Source of the DNA: CAZFHA01 sp964518595
GTDB lineage: Bacteria > Bacillota > Clostridia > Saccharofermentanales > Saccharofermentanaceae
Length of the DNA: 64,000 bases
Assembly: GCA_964518595.1 (NCBI GenBank)
Contig: CAZFHA010000018.1
Coordinates: 7,070-71,069, forward strand
Reading direction: 5' to 3'
Of the stretch, positions 27,494 through 36,236 are shown piece after piece. Made by a program: the position numbers and the translations under genes. Below the pieces are notes generated by a model. The model worked only from the letters and a program-made list of their open reading frames with translations. It was not told where the DNA came from and searched no databases. The number at the start of each line of letters is the position of its first letter. The first letter of the stretch is position 1.

Positions 27494-29149
27494 CTTATAA
27501 CTGTCTTTAAGTGACACAGAGCGATTAAAGACCGGATGATCCGGTGTAGAGTCTTTGCTATCCACACAGAAATAGCCAAGACGCAGGAATTGATAGCCGG
27601 TACCAGGAAGAGCTTCAGCCAGCCCAGCTTCCAACTTGGCGTTGGGGAGAATATCCAATGAATCAGGGTTGAGATGGGCTAAATAATCACAATCAGCCAA
27701 ATCCGGTTCAGCCACAGTAAACAGCGAATCATAAAGACGTATCTCGCCGTTTACAGCGGTTCTAGCATCTACCCAATGGATTGTACCCTTGATCTTACGT
27801 CCATCAGCGGTGTTCCCACCACGACTATCAGGATCATAAGTAGCGTAGACTTCAATCACATTACCCTGATCATCTTTCTTACAGCCAGTGCAACGAACTA
27901 CATAAGCAGATTTTAAGCGAACTTCATTTCCAGGAAAGAGTCGAAAGTATTTCTTGGCAGGTTCTTCCATGAAATCCTCTTCTTCGATCCATAGCTCTCT
28001 AGAAAAAGTAACCTTTCGCTTACCGGCCTGAGGATCTTCCGGATTGTTCTCAACTTCAAAAATTTCTTCTTGATCTGAAGGATAGTTCTCGATGATTAAT
28101 TTTAGGGGATGCAAAACGGCCATGGCACGGGTGGCATTCTGGTTGAGATCCTCACGCAGGCAATGCTCTAAAAAGGCATAATCAACAGTGCTGTTAACCT
28201 TGGATACGCCATTACGTTCGTGAAAATTACGGATGGATAGGGGAGTATAGCCACGGCGGCGCAAACCACATAAAGTCGGTAAGCGAGGGTCATCCCAACC
28301 GGATACAATATTATTCTCTACTAGATTGCGCAGCTTACGCTTGGATAAGACAGTATGATTAATACCCAGACGGGCAAATTCGATCTGCCGGGGCTTAGCT
28401 TCAACGGAGCAGTTGGCAATAACCCAATCATAAAGTGGGCGATGATCCTCAAACTCCAGTGAACAGAGAGAGTGGGTAATGCCTTCCAAAGCATCTTCCA
28501 GAGGATGGGCGTAGTCGTACATGGGGTAAATACACCATTCTTCTCCGGTTCGATGATGAACCGCTCGGCTAATTCGGTATAAAACCGGATCACGCATATT
28601 AAAGTTCCCAGAAGTCAGGTCAATTTTAGCTCGCAGGGTCATTTCCCCATCAGCAAACTCACCGGCCTTCATCCGCCGAAATAAATCCAAACTTTCCTCA
28701 CTGGGACGATCTCGATAAGGGCTAACAGCCGGATGGGTTAAATCACCACGATTCTCACGCATTTCCTCGGCAGAGAGTTGACAGACATAGGCCAAACCTT
28801 TTTCAATCAGTTCTTCGGCAAACTTATACATTTTTGGGAAAAAATCCGACGCAAAATAAAAACGTTCCCCCCAATCAAAACCCAGCCAGTGAATATCTTC
28901 CTTGATAGCTTCTACATATTCCACATCTTCCTTGCTGGGATTGGTATCGTCCATCCGTAAATTGCAAAGCCCCTGAAACACTTCCGCTGTACGAAAATTC
29001 ACATAGAGAGCCTTAGCGTGACCAATATGCAGGTAACCATTAGGCTCAGGGGGGAACCGGGTATGAACCTTCATCTCGGCAAAACGGCCTCCCGGAGCAA
29101 TATCTTCTCGTATAAAATCCCAAATAAAATTACTATTTATTTCACTCAT
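27482..29149 (-). CDS. glnS: Glutamine--tRNA ligase
   Basis: The 555-residue class I synthetase shows FPPEPNGYLHIGHAKA (the HIGH motif in the GlnRS form), NLRMDDTNPSKEDVEY, and VLSKRKL (the KMSKS equivalent). Two C-terminal beta-barrel domains for anticodon recognition follow. The start is ATG 29149, with AGGAGA upstream; the in-frame TTG at 29164 overlaps that site. GlnRS is often absent in Bacillota, which use GatCAB instead, so its presence suggests old lateral acquisition. It lies 49 bp after gltX in the same direction. Confidence 0.95.
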   Translation of the reverse strand: MSEINSNFIWDFIREDIAPGGRFAEMKVHTRFPPEPNGYLHIGHAKALYVNFRTAEVFQGLCNLRMDDTNPSKEDVEYVEAIKEDIHWLGFDWGERFYFASDFFPKMYKFAEELIEKGLAYVCQLSAEEMRENRGDLTHPAVSPYRDRPSEESLDLFRRMKAGEFADGEMTLRAKIDLTSGNFNMRDPVLYRISRAVHHRTGEEWCIYPMYDYAHPLEDALEGITHSLCSLEFEDHRPLYDWVIANCSVEAKPRQIEFARLGINHTVLSKRKLRNLVENNIVSGWDDPRLPTLCGLRRRGYTPLSIRNFHERNGVSKVNSTVDYAFLEHCLREDLNQNATRAMAVLHPLKLIIENYPSDQEEIFEVENNPEDPQAGKRKVTFSRELWIEEEDFMEEPAKKYFRLFPGNEVRLKSAYVVRCTGCKKDDQGNVIEVYATYDPDSRGGNTADGRKIKGTIHWVDARTAVNGEIRLYDSLFTVAEPDLADCDYLAHLNPDSLDILPNAKLEAGLAEALPGTGYQFLRLGYFCVDSKDSTPDHPVFNRSVSLKDSYKPNT

Positions 29150-29198
29150 ATGCTTTCTCCTCAATTATCTAGTATCTAGCTAAAGTCGGGGGGATAAA

Positions 29199-30677
29199 CT
29201 AGCGGCTTAATCGTTGAATGGCCTGATCAAGGCGAAGTAGAGACTGTTCTTGACCTAGCAGCATAAGCATTTCTACTGCTCCGCCCGGGGTAACGGCTGT
29301 ACCGGAGACCGCAATGCGCACCGGCCACATCACTTGAGAATTCTTCATCTCCAACTCTTGAGCCAGTTGGGTCAAGGCATCGGCTACACTGTCCTTGTCC
29401 CAGTTCTTAAGAGCCTTTAGCTTAGCTAAAGCCGGTACCATTACCAATAGACTGCTCTCTAAACTAGATTTACTCTTCTTGTGAATAAAAAGCTCTATAT
29501 CATAGCCATTTTGGTCAAAGTCCCTAAGAAAAGCCAATTTCTCTCCAATTTGGGAGAACCGGGTAATCCGAGGTTGCAAAATCTCAGTCAGTAAGGGATA
29601 GATCTCCGGCTGATGAGGGAAGACATCTTGATAGTAGCTCTTAGCCCGCTGGGTAAACTCTTCGGCAGAAAAGCTCCGTAAATACTCGCCATTAAACCAT
29701 TCCAGCTTCTCATAGTCAAAAATCGCTGGGGATTTACTAATACCCTCAATAGAAAAAACTTCCGTAAGCTCCGTTAGAGAAAAAATTTCTCGGAGGCTAT
29801 CCTTCGGGCACCAGCCTAACAAGGCAATGTAATTAATGATGGCTTCCGGTAAAAATCCAGCTGCTACTAAATCATCAAAACTGGTAGCGCCATGACGCTT
29901 GGACAGCTTGGAGACCGTACCATCTTCGCCACGTCCTTGGATTAAGGGAAGGTGTACGTAAACGGGAATTTCCCAGCCAAAGGCTTCATAAAGCAGATTG
30001 TACTTCGGTGCAGAAGACAGATACTCGCTTCCGCGTACTACATGGGTAATCTCCATTAAATGATCGTCAATAATATTGGCAAAATTATAGGTAGGGAAGC
30101 CATCGGCTTTAATCAAGACCTGATCCTCTAGCTCCTTGTTAGGAACGGTGATCTCGCCAAAGACACAGTCGGTAAAGGTCGTTGTTCCCTCTAAAGGCAT
30201 CTTCTGACGAATAACGTGGGGCAGACCCTGCTGGAGATTATTCGCAACTACTTCAGCAGACAAATCGCGGCAATGGCGGTCATAGCCAATTAGGCCGCTA
30301 TTTCGCTGCTCTTCTAAACGCTCTTTGCTGCAAAAACAATAATAGGCCTTGCCGGCTTCTACCAGTTCTTGGGCATAAGGTTTATAGAAGTGCATACGTT
30401 CACTCTGAATATATGGGCCATAAGGACCACCGATATCAGGTCCTTCATCATGGCTCAGTCCGGCAGTCTTCAGCGTTGAATAAATGATATCAAGAGCCTC
30501 AGGAACGTAGCGTTCCTGATCGGTGTCCTCGATGCGCAAAACAAACTTACCCTTTTGAGATTTAGCAATCAAGTATTCATAAAGCGCAGTACGCAAATTA
30601 CCTACATGCATATATCCTGTGGGGCTGGGGGCAAACCGAGTTCGAATCCCCTTCTGGTTCTGTATGGTGTTACACAT
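29199..30677 (-). CDS. gltX: Glutamate--tRNA ligase
   Basis: The 492-residue class I synthetase begins with RTRFAPSPTGYMHVGNLRTA (HIGH-type motif as HVGN) and has KLSKRHGATS (KMSKS equivalent, ~255). A helical anticodon-binding domain occupies the last ~180 residues. Cysteines in the SxxYCFCSKERLEE segment (~110) correspond to the zinc-binding region of some GluRS. It precedes glnS, so the two glutamate-family synthetases form a small cluster. An AGGAGG site precedes the ATG. Confidence 0.95.
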   Translation of the reverse strand: MCNTIQNQKGIRTRFAPSPTGYMHVGNLRTALYEYLIAKSQKGKFVLRIEDTDQERYVPEALDIIYSTLKTAGLSHDEGPDIGGPYGPYIQSERMHFYKPYAQELVEAGKAYYCFCSKERLEEQRNSGLIGYDRHCRDLSAEVVANNLQQGLPHVIRQKMPLEGTTTFTDCVFGEITVPNKELEDQVLIKADGFPTYNFANIIDDHLMEITHVVRGSEYLSSAPKYNLLYEAFGWEIPVYVHLPLIQGRGEDGTVSKLSKRHGATSFDDLVAAGFLPEAIINYIALLGWCPKDSLREIFSLTELTEVFSIEGISKSPAIFDYEKLEWFNGEYLRSFSAEEFTQRAKSYYQDVFPHQPEIYPLLTEILQPRITRFSQIGEKLAFLRDFDQNGYDIELFIHKKSKSSLESSLLVMVPALAKLKALKNWDKDSVADALTQLAQELEMKNSQVMWPVRIAVSGTAVTPGGAVEMLMLLGQEQSLLRLDQAIQRLSR

Positions 30678-30808
30678 CTAACAAACATCCTCCTGTTAGT
30701 AAGTTGGAAAATCATTTCATGTCTTTGCAATCATAATATAATACCATAAATGGCAAAAAAAATCCTTGTTTCTTTAGTGCGGCTCTAGCAAAAACAGAGG
30801 GGAGAGCT

Positions 30809-32245
30809 TTAGTAGCCGCTTCTTATTTTACGCCAAATCAAGCGGAAAATAAGTCCTAAAAACAGAAGACCAAACAGCGCGACAGAGAGCTGCAACAAAA
30901 AAGCCAAATTAGGATTATCTTCCAAGCGTTGGAAAGTTTCGGAAAGTAAATCCGAGCTAGCCCACAAGGTTTCCTTGGCGGTAACATCTGTAGAGATAAC
31001 TGTCCCATCCTTAAGGGTAAAAGTCACCTGACCCAGGACAGTGCCCTTCATAACTGGTAGTGTAATGTCGTCAGCGGCTGTAAAAGTAACTGCGGGCATA
31101 AGAAAATCCTCTCCTACCGGATGTACATAGGGCACGGTAGTCTTAAAGACCGCTTCAAGTGCGTTAGGGATTCCCGGGAGTTGAATTTCTCGATATAGGC
31201 TGCCTTCTGTCACCAGATCCGTTACTTCGTAATGGGTGTATAAGGTTTGAACCAAGTTATAGATATCTGTATAGAGTGCTTCAACTGTACTCCCGGAAAA
31301 CAAAACAATAACTTCGAAATCCTTCGTTGAGGCTAGTGAAATAGTACAGAAACTTTCTCCGCCGTCATTATTGGCAAAGCGAAGGGCACCTTGCATTTGC
31401 GGTGTCAAACTATAAGCAGGAGTCATTAAATTTTTTAGCGAATGTACTGTACCATCAGGAAAAAAGAGTCGGGCATGATTCTGGGTGATAATACTACGAA
31501 AAACACTTAAAGTTAGCGCATAACGCAGTAGTAGTGATAAATCCTGAAGGGTACTGTATTGGTAAGGAAAGCTGGTTCGAGTAGTTGCTTGTGCTTCGTT
31601 TTCAGCCTTGGCTGCCGTACTTTCCTGACCGGTCGCATTAATAAAATGCGTGTTCTTCATATTAAGGGCTTTGGCGGTGCTGTTCATTTTTTGGACGAAA
31701 CTCTCTTCCGTGCCCGACATATATTCTGCCAGTGCCAAAGCCGCTGCAGAAGAGTCGCGATATAATACTGCCGTTACCAGATATTCTACAGAGTACTTTT
31801 CACCAGCATGTAAGGCCAGAGCAGATTCCTGTTGACTGTCAAGTTCTGCCACATTACTAGAAATCGTAACCTGAATATCGGTGGTAAGGTTCTCCAAAGC
31901 TAAAACCACAGTAAGAATTTTGGCAACAGCCGGAACGGAAATACTTTCAGAGGCATCTTGGTTGTAGAGGGTCATTCCCCGTCCCGTACCTGTAGCCAAG
32001 GCTTGCAAAGAGGAGATACTTTCGGCTATCTGTGGCTGATAACTTGTATCAGTAGTGGCAGTAGTTTCTTGGGGTAATTCCGGGGCTGAAGTTGAGGTAA
32101 GGGATAAATTTCGGGCTTGACTTCGAGGGTCAGGACTGTAAGCCATGGTAGTGACTCCGAAAACAGAGACAAACAGGCTAACCGTCAATATGAGAATTAC
32201 TAGTCGCAACAATGACCTTCGCATAGATGAAAAAACAATGAACAT
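30809..32245 (-). CDS. DacA-like D-Ala-D-Ala carboxypeptidase homologue lacking catalytic motifs
   Basis: The 478-residue protein has an N-terminal hydrophobic signal/anchor (~10-32), a PBP5-like domain (~75-310), a beta domain (~345-430), and a C-terminal membrane helix with a basic tail (WRKIRSGY). The fold is recognisable from ALALHAGEKYSVEYLVTAVL and KALNMKNTHFINATGQES. However, the S-x-x-K motif reads PAVAKILT, so the nucleophilic serine is missing. The S-x-N motif position reads YRDSSAAALALAE, and the K-T-G region reads LRFANNDGGESF. It is therefore probably not a working carboxypeptidase, but a structural or sensing protein on the outer membrane face. Length and both anchors are complete, so it does not look like a decaying gene. 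Confidence 0.8.
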   Translation of the reverse strand: MFIVFSSMRRSLLRLVILILTVSLFVSVFGVTTMAYSPDPRSQARNLSLTSTSAPELPQETTATTDTSYQPQIAESISSLQALATGTGRGMTLYNQDASESISVPAVAKILTVVLALENLTTDIQVTISSNVAELDSQQESALALHAGEKYSVEYLVTAVLYRDSSAAALALAEYMSGTEESFVQKMNSTAKALNMKNTHFINATGQESTAAKAENEAQATTRTSFPYQYSTLQDLSLLLRYALTLSVFRSIITQNHARLFFPDGTVHSLKNLMTPAYSLTPQMQGALRFANNDGGESFCTISLASTKDFEVIVLFSGSTVEALYTDIYNLVQTLYTHYEVTDLVTEGSLYREIQLPGIPNALEAVFKTTVPYVHPVGEDFLMPAVTFTAADDITLPVMKGTVLGQVTFTLKDGTVISTDVTAKETLWASSDLLSETFQRLEDNPNLAFLLQLSVALFGLLFLGLIFRLIWRKIRSGY

Positions 32246-32375
32246 TACCTAACTCCCAGCTGTTTGTATACCTATGTATTATATCATGAACCAATCTCTA
32301 TCCTTAAGGTTATCTTGCAGAATTTTTCCGAAAATGTTAAATTATATATAATCATATAGGAAAAGAGGGAATAAG

Positions 32376-32819
32376 GTGAAAATATCAACTCGTGGAACTT
32401 ATGCACTGGAAGCTGTACTAGCTTTGGCTTTATTTCCTAAAGAGAAGCGGGTATCTATTCGTGAAATTAGTGATATAACAGGCATTTCTGACAATTATTT
32501 AGAGCAAATTTTTACCCTTTTGCGTAAACAGGGTATTATTGTCAGTTCTCGGGGAGCCAAAGGTGGCTACCACTTGGGTCGAGAGCCTGAGGCCATCTCA
32601 ATTGGTGATTTACTTCGAGCAACGGAGAAATCAATTGCTCCGGTATTGTGTATCGAAGATAATGACTACTGCCCGAACAACAATCTTTGCATGACCAGGC
32701 AGGCTTGGGCACAGCTAAACGACGCTGTAGTATCCTATGTTGATCATGTGACAATTCTAGATCTGGTGAAGAATTTCAAAAAATACGAAAATCAGGTTGG
32801 ATTTGATTATTCTATATAG
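32376..32819 (+). CDS. Rrf2-family regulator with Fe-S-type cysteines (IscR-like)
   Basis: The 147-residue protein starts at GTG 32376 (GAGGGA site). The N-terminal winged helix begins MKISTRGTYALEAVLALAL and contains the family core VSSRGAKGGYHLGREPEAIS. Near residue 90, CIEDNDYCPNNNLC gives three cysteines spaced C-x6-C-x5-C, the arrangement that binds a 2Fe-2S cluster in IscR/NsrR-type sensors. It probably senses Fe-S status, oxidative stress or nitric oxide. It is immediately followed by a second Rrf2 gene without these cysteines. No iscS/iscU genes are nearby. Confidence 0.9.
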   Translation: MKISTRGTYALEAVLALALFPKEKRVSIREISDITGISDNYLEQIFTLLRKQGIIVSSRGAKGGYHLGREPEAISIGDLLRATEKSIAPVLCIEDNDYCPNNNLCMTRQAWAQLNDAVVSYVDHVTILDLVKNFKKYENQVGFDYSI

Positions 32820-32867
32820 CACTAGACTATTTTCGCAGCCGCAATAGACAAGAAGGGGAGTTGAAGG

Positions 32868-33302
32868 ATGAAATTATCGACAAAATGTCGTTATGGAGTG
32901 AGAGCCTTGGTTGACCTAGCTATTTATTCCCGCTTGGGGCACGTCGCCCTTCATGAAATTGCTAAACGGCAAAATATTTCTCTCAAATATCTGGAACAAG
33001 ACTTTTCGGTTTTAAGAAGAGCCGGAATTGTTAAAAGCGTTAAAGGTGCCCAAGGCGGCTATTATTTGGCCGTACCGCCGGAGACGATTCTTTTAGGTAC
33101 TATTGTTCTTATACTGGAAGGGGATTTGCAAATGGCTGAAATAGAAGATAGAGAGGCAACCCCCATACGCGGATTTCTAGCCGCTCAAGTCTGGGACAGA
33201 CTTAATCAAAAGGTTCAGGATACTCTCATGCACATCTCTTTGGCCGACGTGATTTCTGGATACGAACAGGCACAATATGGTGAAAACATGTATTTTATTT
33301 AA
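32868..33302 (+). CDS. Rrf2-family regulator without cluster cysteines
   Basis: The 144-residue paralogue of the preceding gene has the winged helix (STKCRYGVRALVDLAIYSRL, with VKGAQGGYYLA in the wing). The cluster loop is replaced by EIEDREATPIRGFLAAQVW, with no cysteines. Its only cysteine is near the N-terminus (KCRYG), a position that senses electrophiles or sulfur in CymR-like regulators. It may form mixed dimers with, or act downstream of, the cluster-bearing neighbour 48 bp upstream. An AAGGGGAG-type site precedes the ATG. Confidence 0.88.
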   Translation: MKLSTKCRYGVRALVDLAIYSRLGHVALHEIAKRQNISLKYLEQDFSVLRRAGIVKSVKGAQGGYYLAVPPETILLGTIVLILEGDLQMAEIEDREATPIRGFLAAQVWDRLNQKVQDTLMHISLADVISGYEQAQYGENMYFI

Positions 33303-33344
33303 GGTATCTTTGCGCATTTTTCGTCCAAGCTAGACACAAGATGC

Positions 33345-33350
33345 TATAAT
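33345..33350 (+). promoter_or_regulatory. Probable -10 box of the aroB-like gene
   Basis: A TATAAT lies 33 bp upstream of the ATG at 33383. No good -35 is present, so an activator or an Rrf2 regulator may be involved. Confidence 0.35.
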
Positions 33351-33382
33351 ATTACCATTCCGACTTATTCTGTGGAGGATAC

Positions 33383-34399
33383 ATGAAACCAAAGACAATT
33401 TTTTCTGAGACAACATATCCGATTTATTGTGGCGAGCATTATGCTCAACTTTCCTTGGCGGAGCTTTTAGCTGAGGAGCTGGTAGGAGCTCAAGTTGCCA
33501 TTATTACGGACAGGGAGGTTTCCGGCTATTATATTTCAGAATTCGTAAGACAGTTCGAGTGTATTGGCATCAAACCCATGGTGATTATTATTGACGGTAG
33601 TCAGGCGGCCAAGTCCTTTGATTCCGTTAAAGCGGCTTTTGAAAGATTAACAGATATTGAGTTTTCGCAGAAAGACTTATTGATTGCTTTAGGCGGCGGT
33701 GGTGTGCTAGATGTAGCAGGATTCGTGGCGGCTACCTATCGCAAAGGTATACGCATGATTAGTGTACCCACCTCTTTGCTTGCCATGTTGGAATCATCTA
33801 TTGCTCCGTCGGTTTATTTAAACTTTCAGAGTTATAAGAATCAGATCGGCACGGACTTCGCACCGGAGAAAGTGATTATTGACACAGCGTATTTAGCTAC
33901 TTTGCCGGTTCGTTTTCAGGCAAATGGATTTGCTCAAATTATTCAATACGGCTTGATTAAAGCCCCTGACCTTCTGGAGGTTTTGGCAACACCGCACCTG
34001 GATATGCCTAACTTGGTTGAGCGTTGTCTGGCACTGCGGCAGCAGATCGCTGCGGAGAATCCTTTGTACCTTACCCTAGGGCAGGAACTGGGAGAGGCTA
34101 TTGAGAGCCATTTCCGTTTCTTGAAATATACCCATGGGGAGGCCAGAGCACTAGGCATGTTGGCCTTTTGGCCGGAGGCAGATCTGGAGCGTTTGTATCT
34201 GCGTTTTGGCCTTCCAACTGAAGTGACAGGGGTTACGCCAGACACTCTGCGCAGGCGAGTCTTGCGTAATTACGATAACTATAATGGGGCAGTTTCTATT
34301 GTGAAACTGCGCTCTTTGGGGCACCCCTACTTACAAGAGATTTCTACCGAGGATTTGCCTGCTCTTTATGAGCAATTATTAGCCCAGATTTGCTCATAA
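33383..34399 (+). CDS. 3-dehydroquinate synthase-like protein, zinc ligands lost
   Basis: The 338-residue protein is clearly of the AroB fold: ALGGGGVLDVAGFVAATYRKGIR corresponds to the GGG-V-x-D-x-A-G-F nucleotide-binding region, and SVPTSLLAMLESS to the following strand. Several active-site positions differ. The usual D-S-S-V-G-G-K-T is ESSIAPSV. The zinc-binding glutamate segment E-V-I-K is QIIQYGL. The zinc histidine motif G-H-T-F-G-H-A-I-E is LGQELGEAIE. Only the histidine of THGEARALGM remains. It is unlikely to make dehydroquinate and may bind NAD or a sugar phosphate in another role. No other shikimate genes are nearby. It is followed 20 bp later by the M28-like lipoprotein. Confidence 0.8.
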   Translation: MKPKTIFSETTYPIYCGEHYAQLSLAELLAEELVGAQVAIITDREVSGYYISEFVRQFECIGIKPMVIIIDGSQAAKSFDSVKAAFERLTDIEFSQKDLLIALGGGGVLDVAGFVAATYRKGIRMISVPTSLLAMLESSIAPSVYLNFQSYKNQIGTDFAPEKVIIDTAYLATLPVRFQANGFAQIIQYGLIKAPDLLEVLATPHLDMPNLVERCLALRQQIAAENPLYLTLGQELGEAIESHFRFLKYTHGEARALGMLAFWPEADLERLYLRFGLPTEVTGVTPDTLRRRVLRNYDNYNGAVSIVKLRSLGHPYLQEISTEDLPALYEQLLAQICS

Positions 34400-34419
34400 C
34401 AATAAGAAAGGATTTTTTA

Positions 34420-35658
34420 ATGCTTGCTATATTTCAGACAATGTTTTCCCATAGAAGAGGTATTGTTCTACGATCTATCGTTGCAATTTCCTTAGCCATT
34501 GCCCTTTTTCTATCTGGTTGCAGCTTTTCCGAGAAAAAAGACCTGCCTGTGGCAGCCTATGGTAATTACGGTCAAGATTTAGCAATTGCTTTCGCTGAGG
34601 GGCATCCTTATCGAAAAGCCTATTCCGAACAAGAAAAAGCTGCCGGTCAGTTTATCAAAACCGAATTTGAAAAACTGGGCTATAGTGTTGAAGAGCAAGT
34701 ATTTACCGGAAGTGGTGGGAACTCAACTAATTATATTGTCAGAATACCCGGTGAAGGCTTTGTCTCCACCGATGCGGCAACGAAACAAAATACACCCCTT
34801 CGAAGAACCGCTATTGTTGGTGCTCATTATGACACTCGCTTGGGTATAGAGAACCAGCCAGATAACCCAGACTATAATGGCATTCAAGAAAATGCCAGCG
34901 GCATAGCTGTGTTGTTTACCGTAGCTAAAGAGATGAAAGACCTTAAAATGGGCTATGATGTGATTTTAGTGGCCTTTGGCGCCGGTAATGATAATTTTGC
35001 CGGAGCGACGGCTTTTAGAGATAGCTTGTCTCAGGAAGAACTGTCTAAAGTAGATGTTATGTATAATATTGAAAGCATTTATGCTGGAGACACACTTTAC
35101 GCCAATTCAGGTTTAAACTCATTAGTTCCCGGTCAGAAATATGAGATGAGACGTAAACTCTATGAGGCTTATGATGTGGTTTATGAGAATGAATTATCCT
35201 CCAAAAATGGTGTAGATTTGCTTTATAACGAGTGTGGCACCATTGGTGACTACAATGGTGATGGTGTCGAGGATGTCTATCGGGAGTTCACCATAACGAA
35301 GTCTGACTATGTGCCTTTTGATGAGGCCGGAATTCCAATTGTATTTTTTGAATCCTATAATTATAATTACCCAACAGTCGAAGAAATGAAAGAGACCAAG
35401 AACCTGAGATTACAGGCTAATGGTGGATTAATTCGTAATACAAATAATGATTCCACCCGTATCTTAGGGGAAGTTTTTGATGCAGATCTACTCTCAAAAC
35501 GCATCAACAACATTGCCTTTATTATAATTGGCGCCATTAAAAAGGGCGCTCACGATTTGGTAAGTAAGTCAGATTTTGAGGCCGGACTTACGTTAACCCC
35601 TCAAGCAACAGTTTCAGTGAGTGAGACGAAAACCTCTGAAATCACGGCCGGAACTTAA
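34420..35658 (+). CDS. M28-peptidase-like lipoprotein with altered metal site
   Basis: The 412-residue protein starts at ATG 34420 (AGAAAGGA site 8 bases upstream). An N-terminal signal ends in the lipobox LSGC near residue 34, so it is anchored outside the membrane. The fold is that of M28 aminopeptidases: IVGAHYDTRLG (first metal histidine retained), then GIQENASGIAVLF where D-N-A-S-G is usual. The usual F-G-A-E-E-x-G is FGAGNDNFAGA, so the catalytic glutamate pair is gone. SDYVPFDEAGIPIVFFE lacks the usual histidine of S-D-H. Peptidase activity is doubtful; a binding role is possible. It sits just after the AroB-like gene. Confidence 0.78.
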   Translation: MLAIFQTMFSHRRGIVLRSIVAISLAIALFLSGCSFSEKKDLPVAAYGNYGQDLAIAFAEGHPYRKAYSEQEKAAGQFIKTEFEKLGYSVEEQVFTGSGGNSTNYIVRIPGEGFVSTDAATKQNTPLRRTAIVGAHYDTRLGIENQPDNPDYNGIQENASGIAVLFTVAKEMKDLKMGYDVILVAFGAGNDNFAGATAFRDSLSQEELSKVDVMYNIESIYAGDTLYANSGLNSLVPGQKYEMRRKLYEAYDVVYENELSSKNGVDLLYNECGTIGDYNGDGVEDVYREFTITKSDYVPFDEAGIPIVFFESYNYNYPTVEEMKETKNLRLQANGGLIRNTNNDSTRILGEVFDADLLSKRINNIAFIIIGAIKKGAHDLVSKSDFEAGLTLTPQATVSVSETKTSEITAGT

Positions 35659-35664
35659 TTACAG

Positions 35665-36126
35665 CTATTCCTTTATCGCTGTCTCAGGATTGAAATAAAA
35701 ATAAAATTTCAAAGTATCCGCTGATTGCCAGCGGAAATTAATCGACTGGAATTCACCGGGTTTAAGGGGGGAGTATTTGCTGCCGTCTTGGCAAGTAGAA
35801 CTTATTAAGGGCTCGGGATTCGGTGGAATATTGGGGCTAAAGTAGCCTAATAGTTCCTGATCTTGGAGCGCTACTCGAGCGTTGGTGCAGTCCTCGGGGA
35901 TTAAAACATCCAGCCGGAAGCGCATTGGTTCTTCTAAAAGAAAAAGAAAACCAACACAAATACGGTCGGGAGCGGTTTGCTGGTATTTCTGTATAACCTT
36001 TCCCCATTTCCCCGCCAAGGTGAATTCATATTCTTTATCTTGATAATCTGAAACAACAATTCCGGAAAATTGATCGCCCACAATAAATGGGTTTTGAGAT
36101 GGTTGAGCTTGGTTATCATTATTCAT
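35665..36126 (-). CDS. Hypothetical cytosolic protein
   Basis: This 153-residue protein belongs to no family I recognise. It has no signal peptide or membrane segment. It appears mostly beta (alternating hydrophobics such as FSGIVVSDYQDKEYEF, RICVGFLFLLEEPMRFRLDV and LKFYFYFNPET) and may be a single beta-sandwich. It lies 110 bp downstream of a small helix-turn-helix gene on the same strand, so the two may form a unit. Its ribosome site is weak. Confidence 0.6.
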   Translation of the reverse strand: MNNDNQAQPSQNPFIVGDQFSGIVVSDYQDKEYEFTLAGKWGKVIQKYQQTAPDRICVGFLFLLEEPMRFRLDVLIPEDCTNARVALQDQELLGYFSPNIPPNPEPLISSTCQDGSKYSPLKPGEFQSINFRWQSADTLKFYFYFNPETAIKE

Positions 36127-36236
36127 CTTTATCTGCTCAGCCCCTAAGACTGATACTCCTAATTTTTTGCTTTAGACTAATTATACATGAAATGTTTAGG
36201 GAAGCTAGTGGCAGAGCTGCGCAGGCTCTTCTATCT

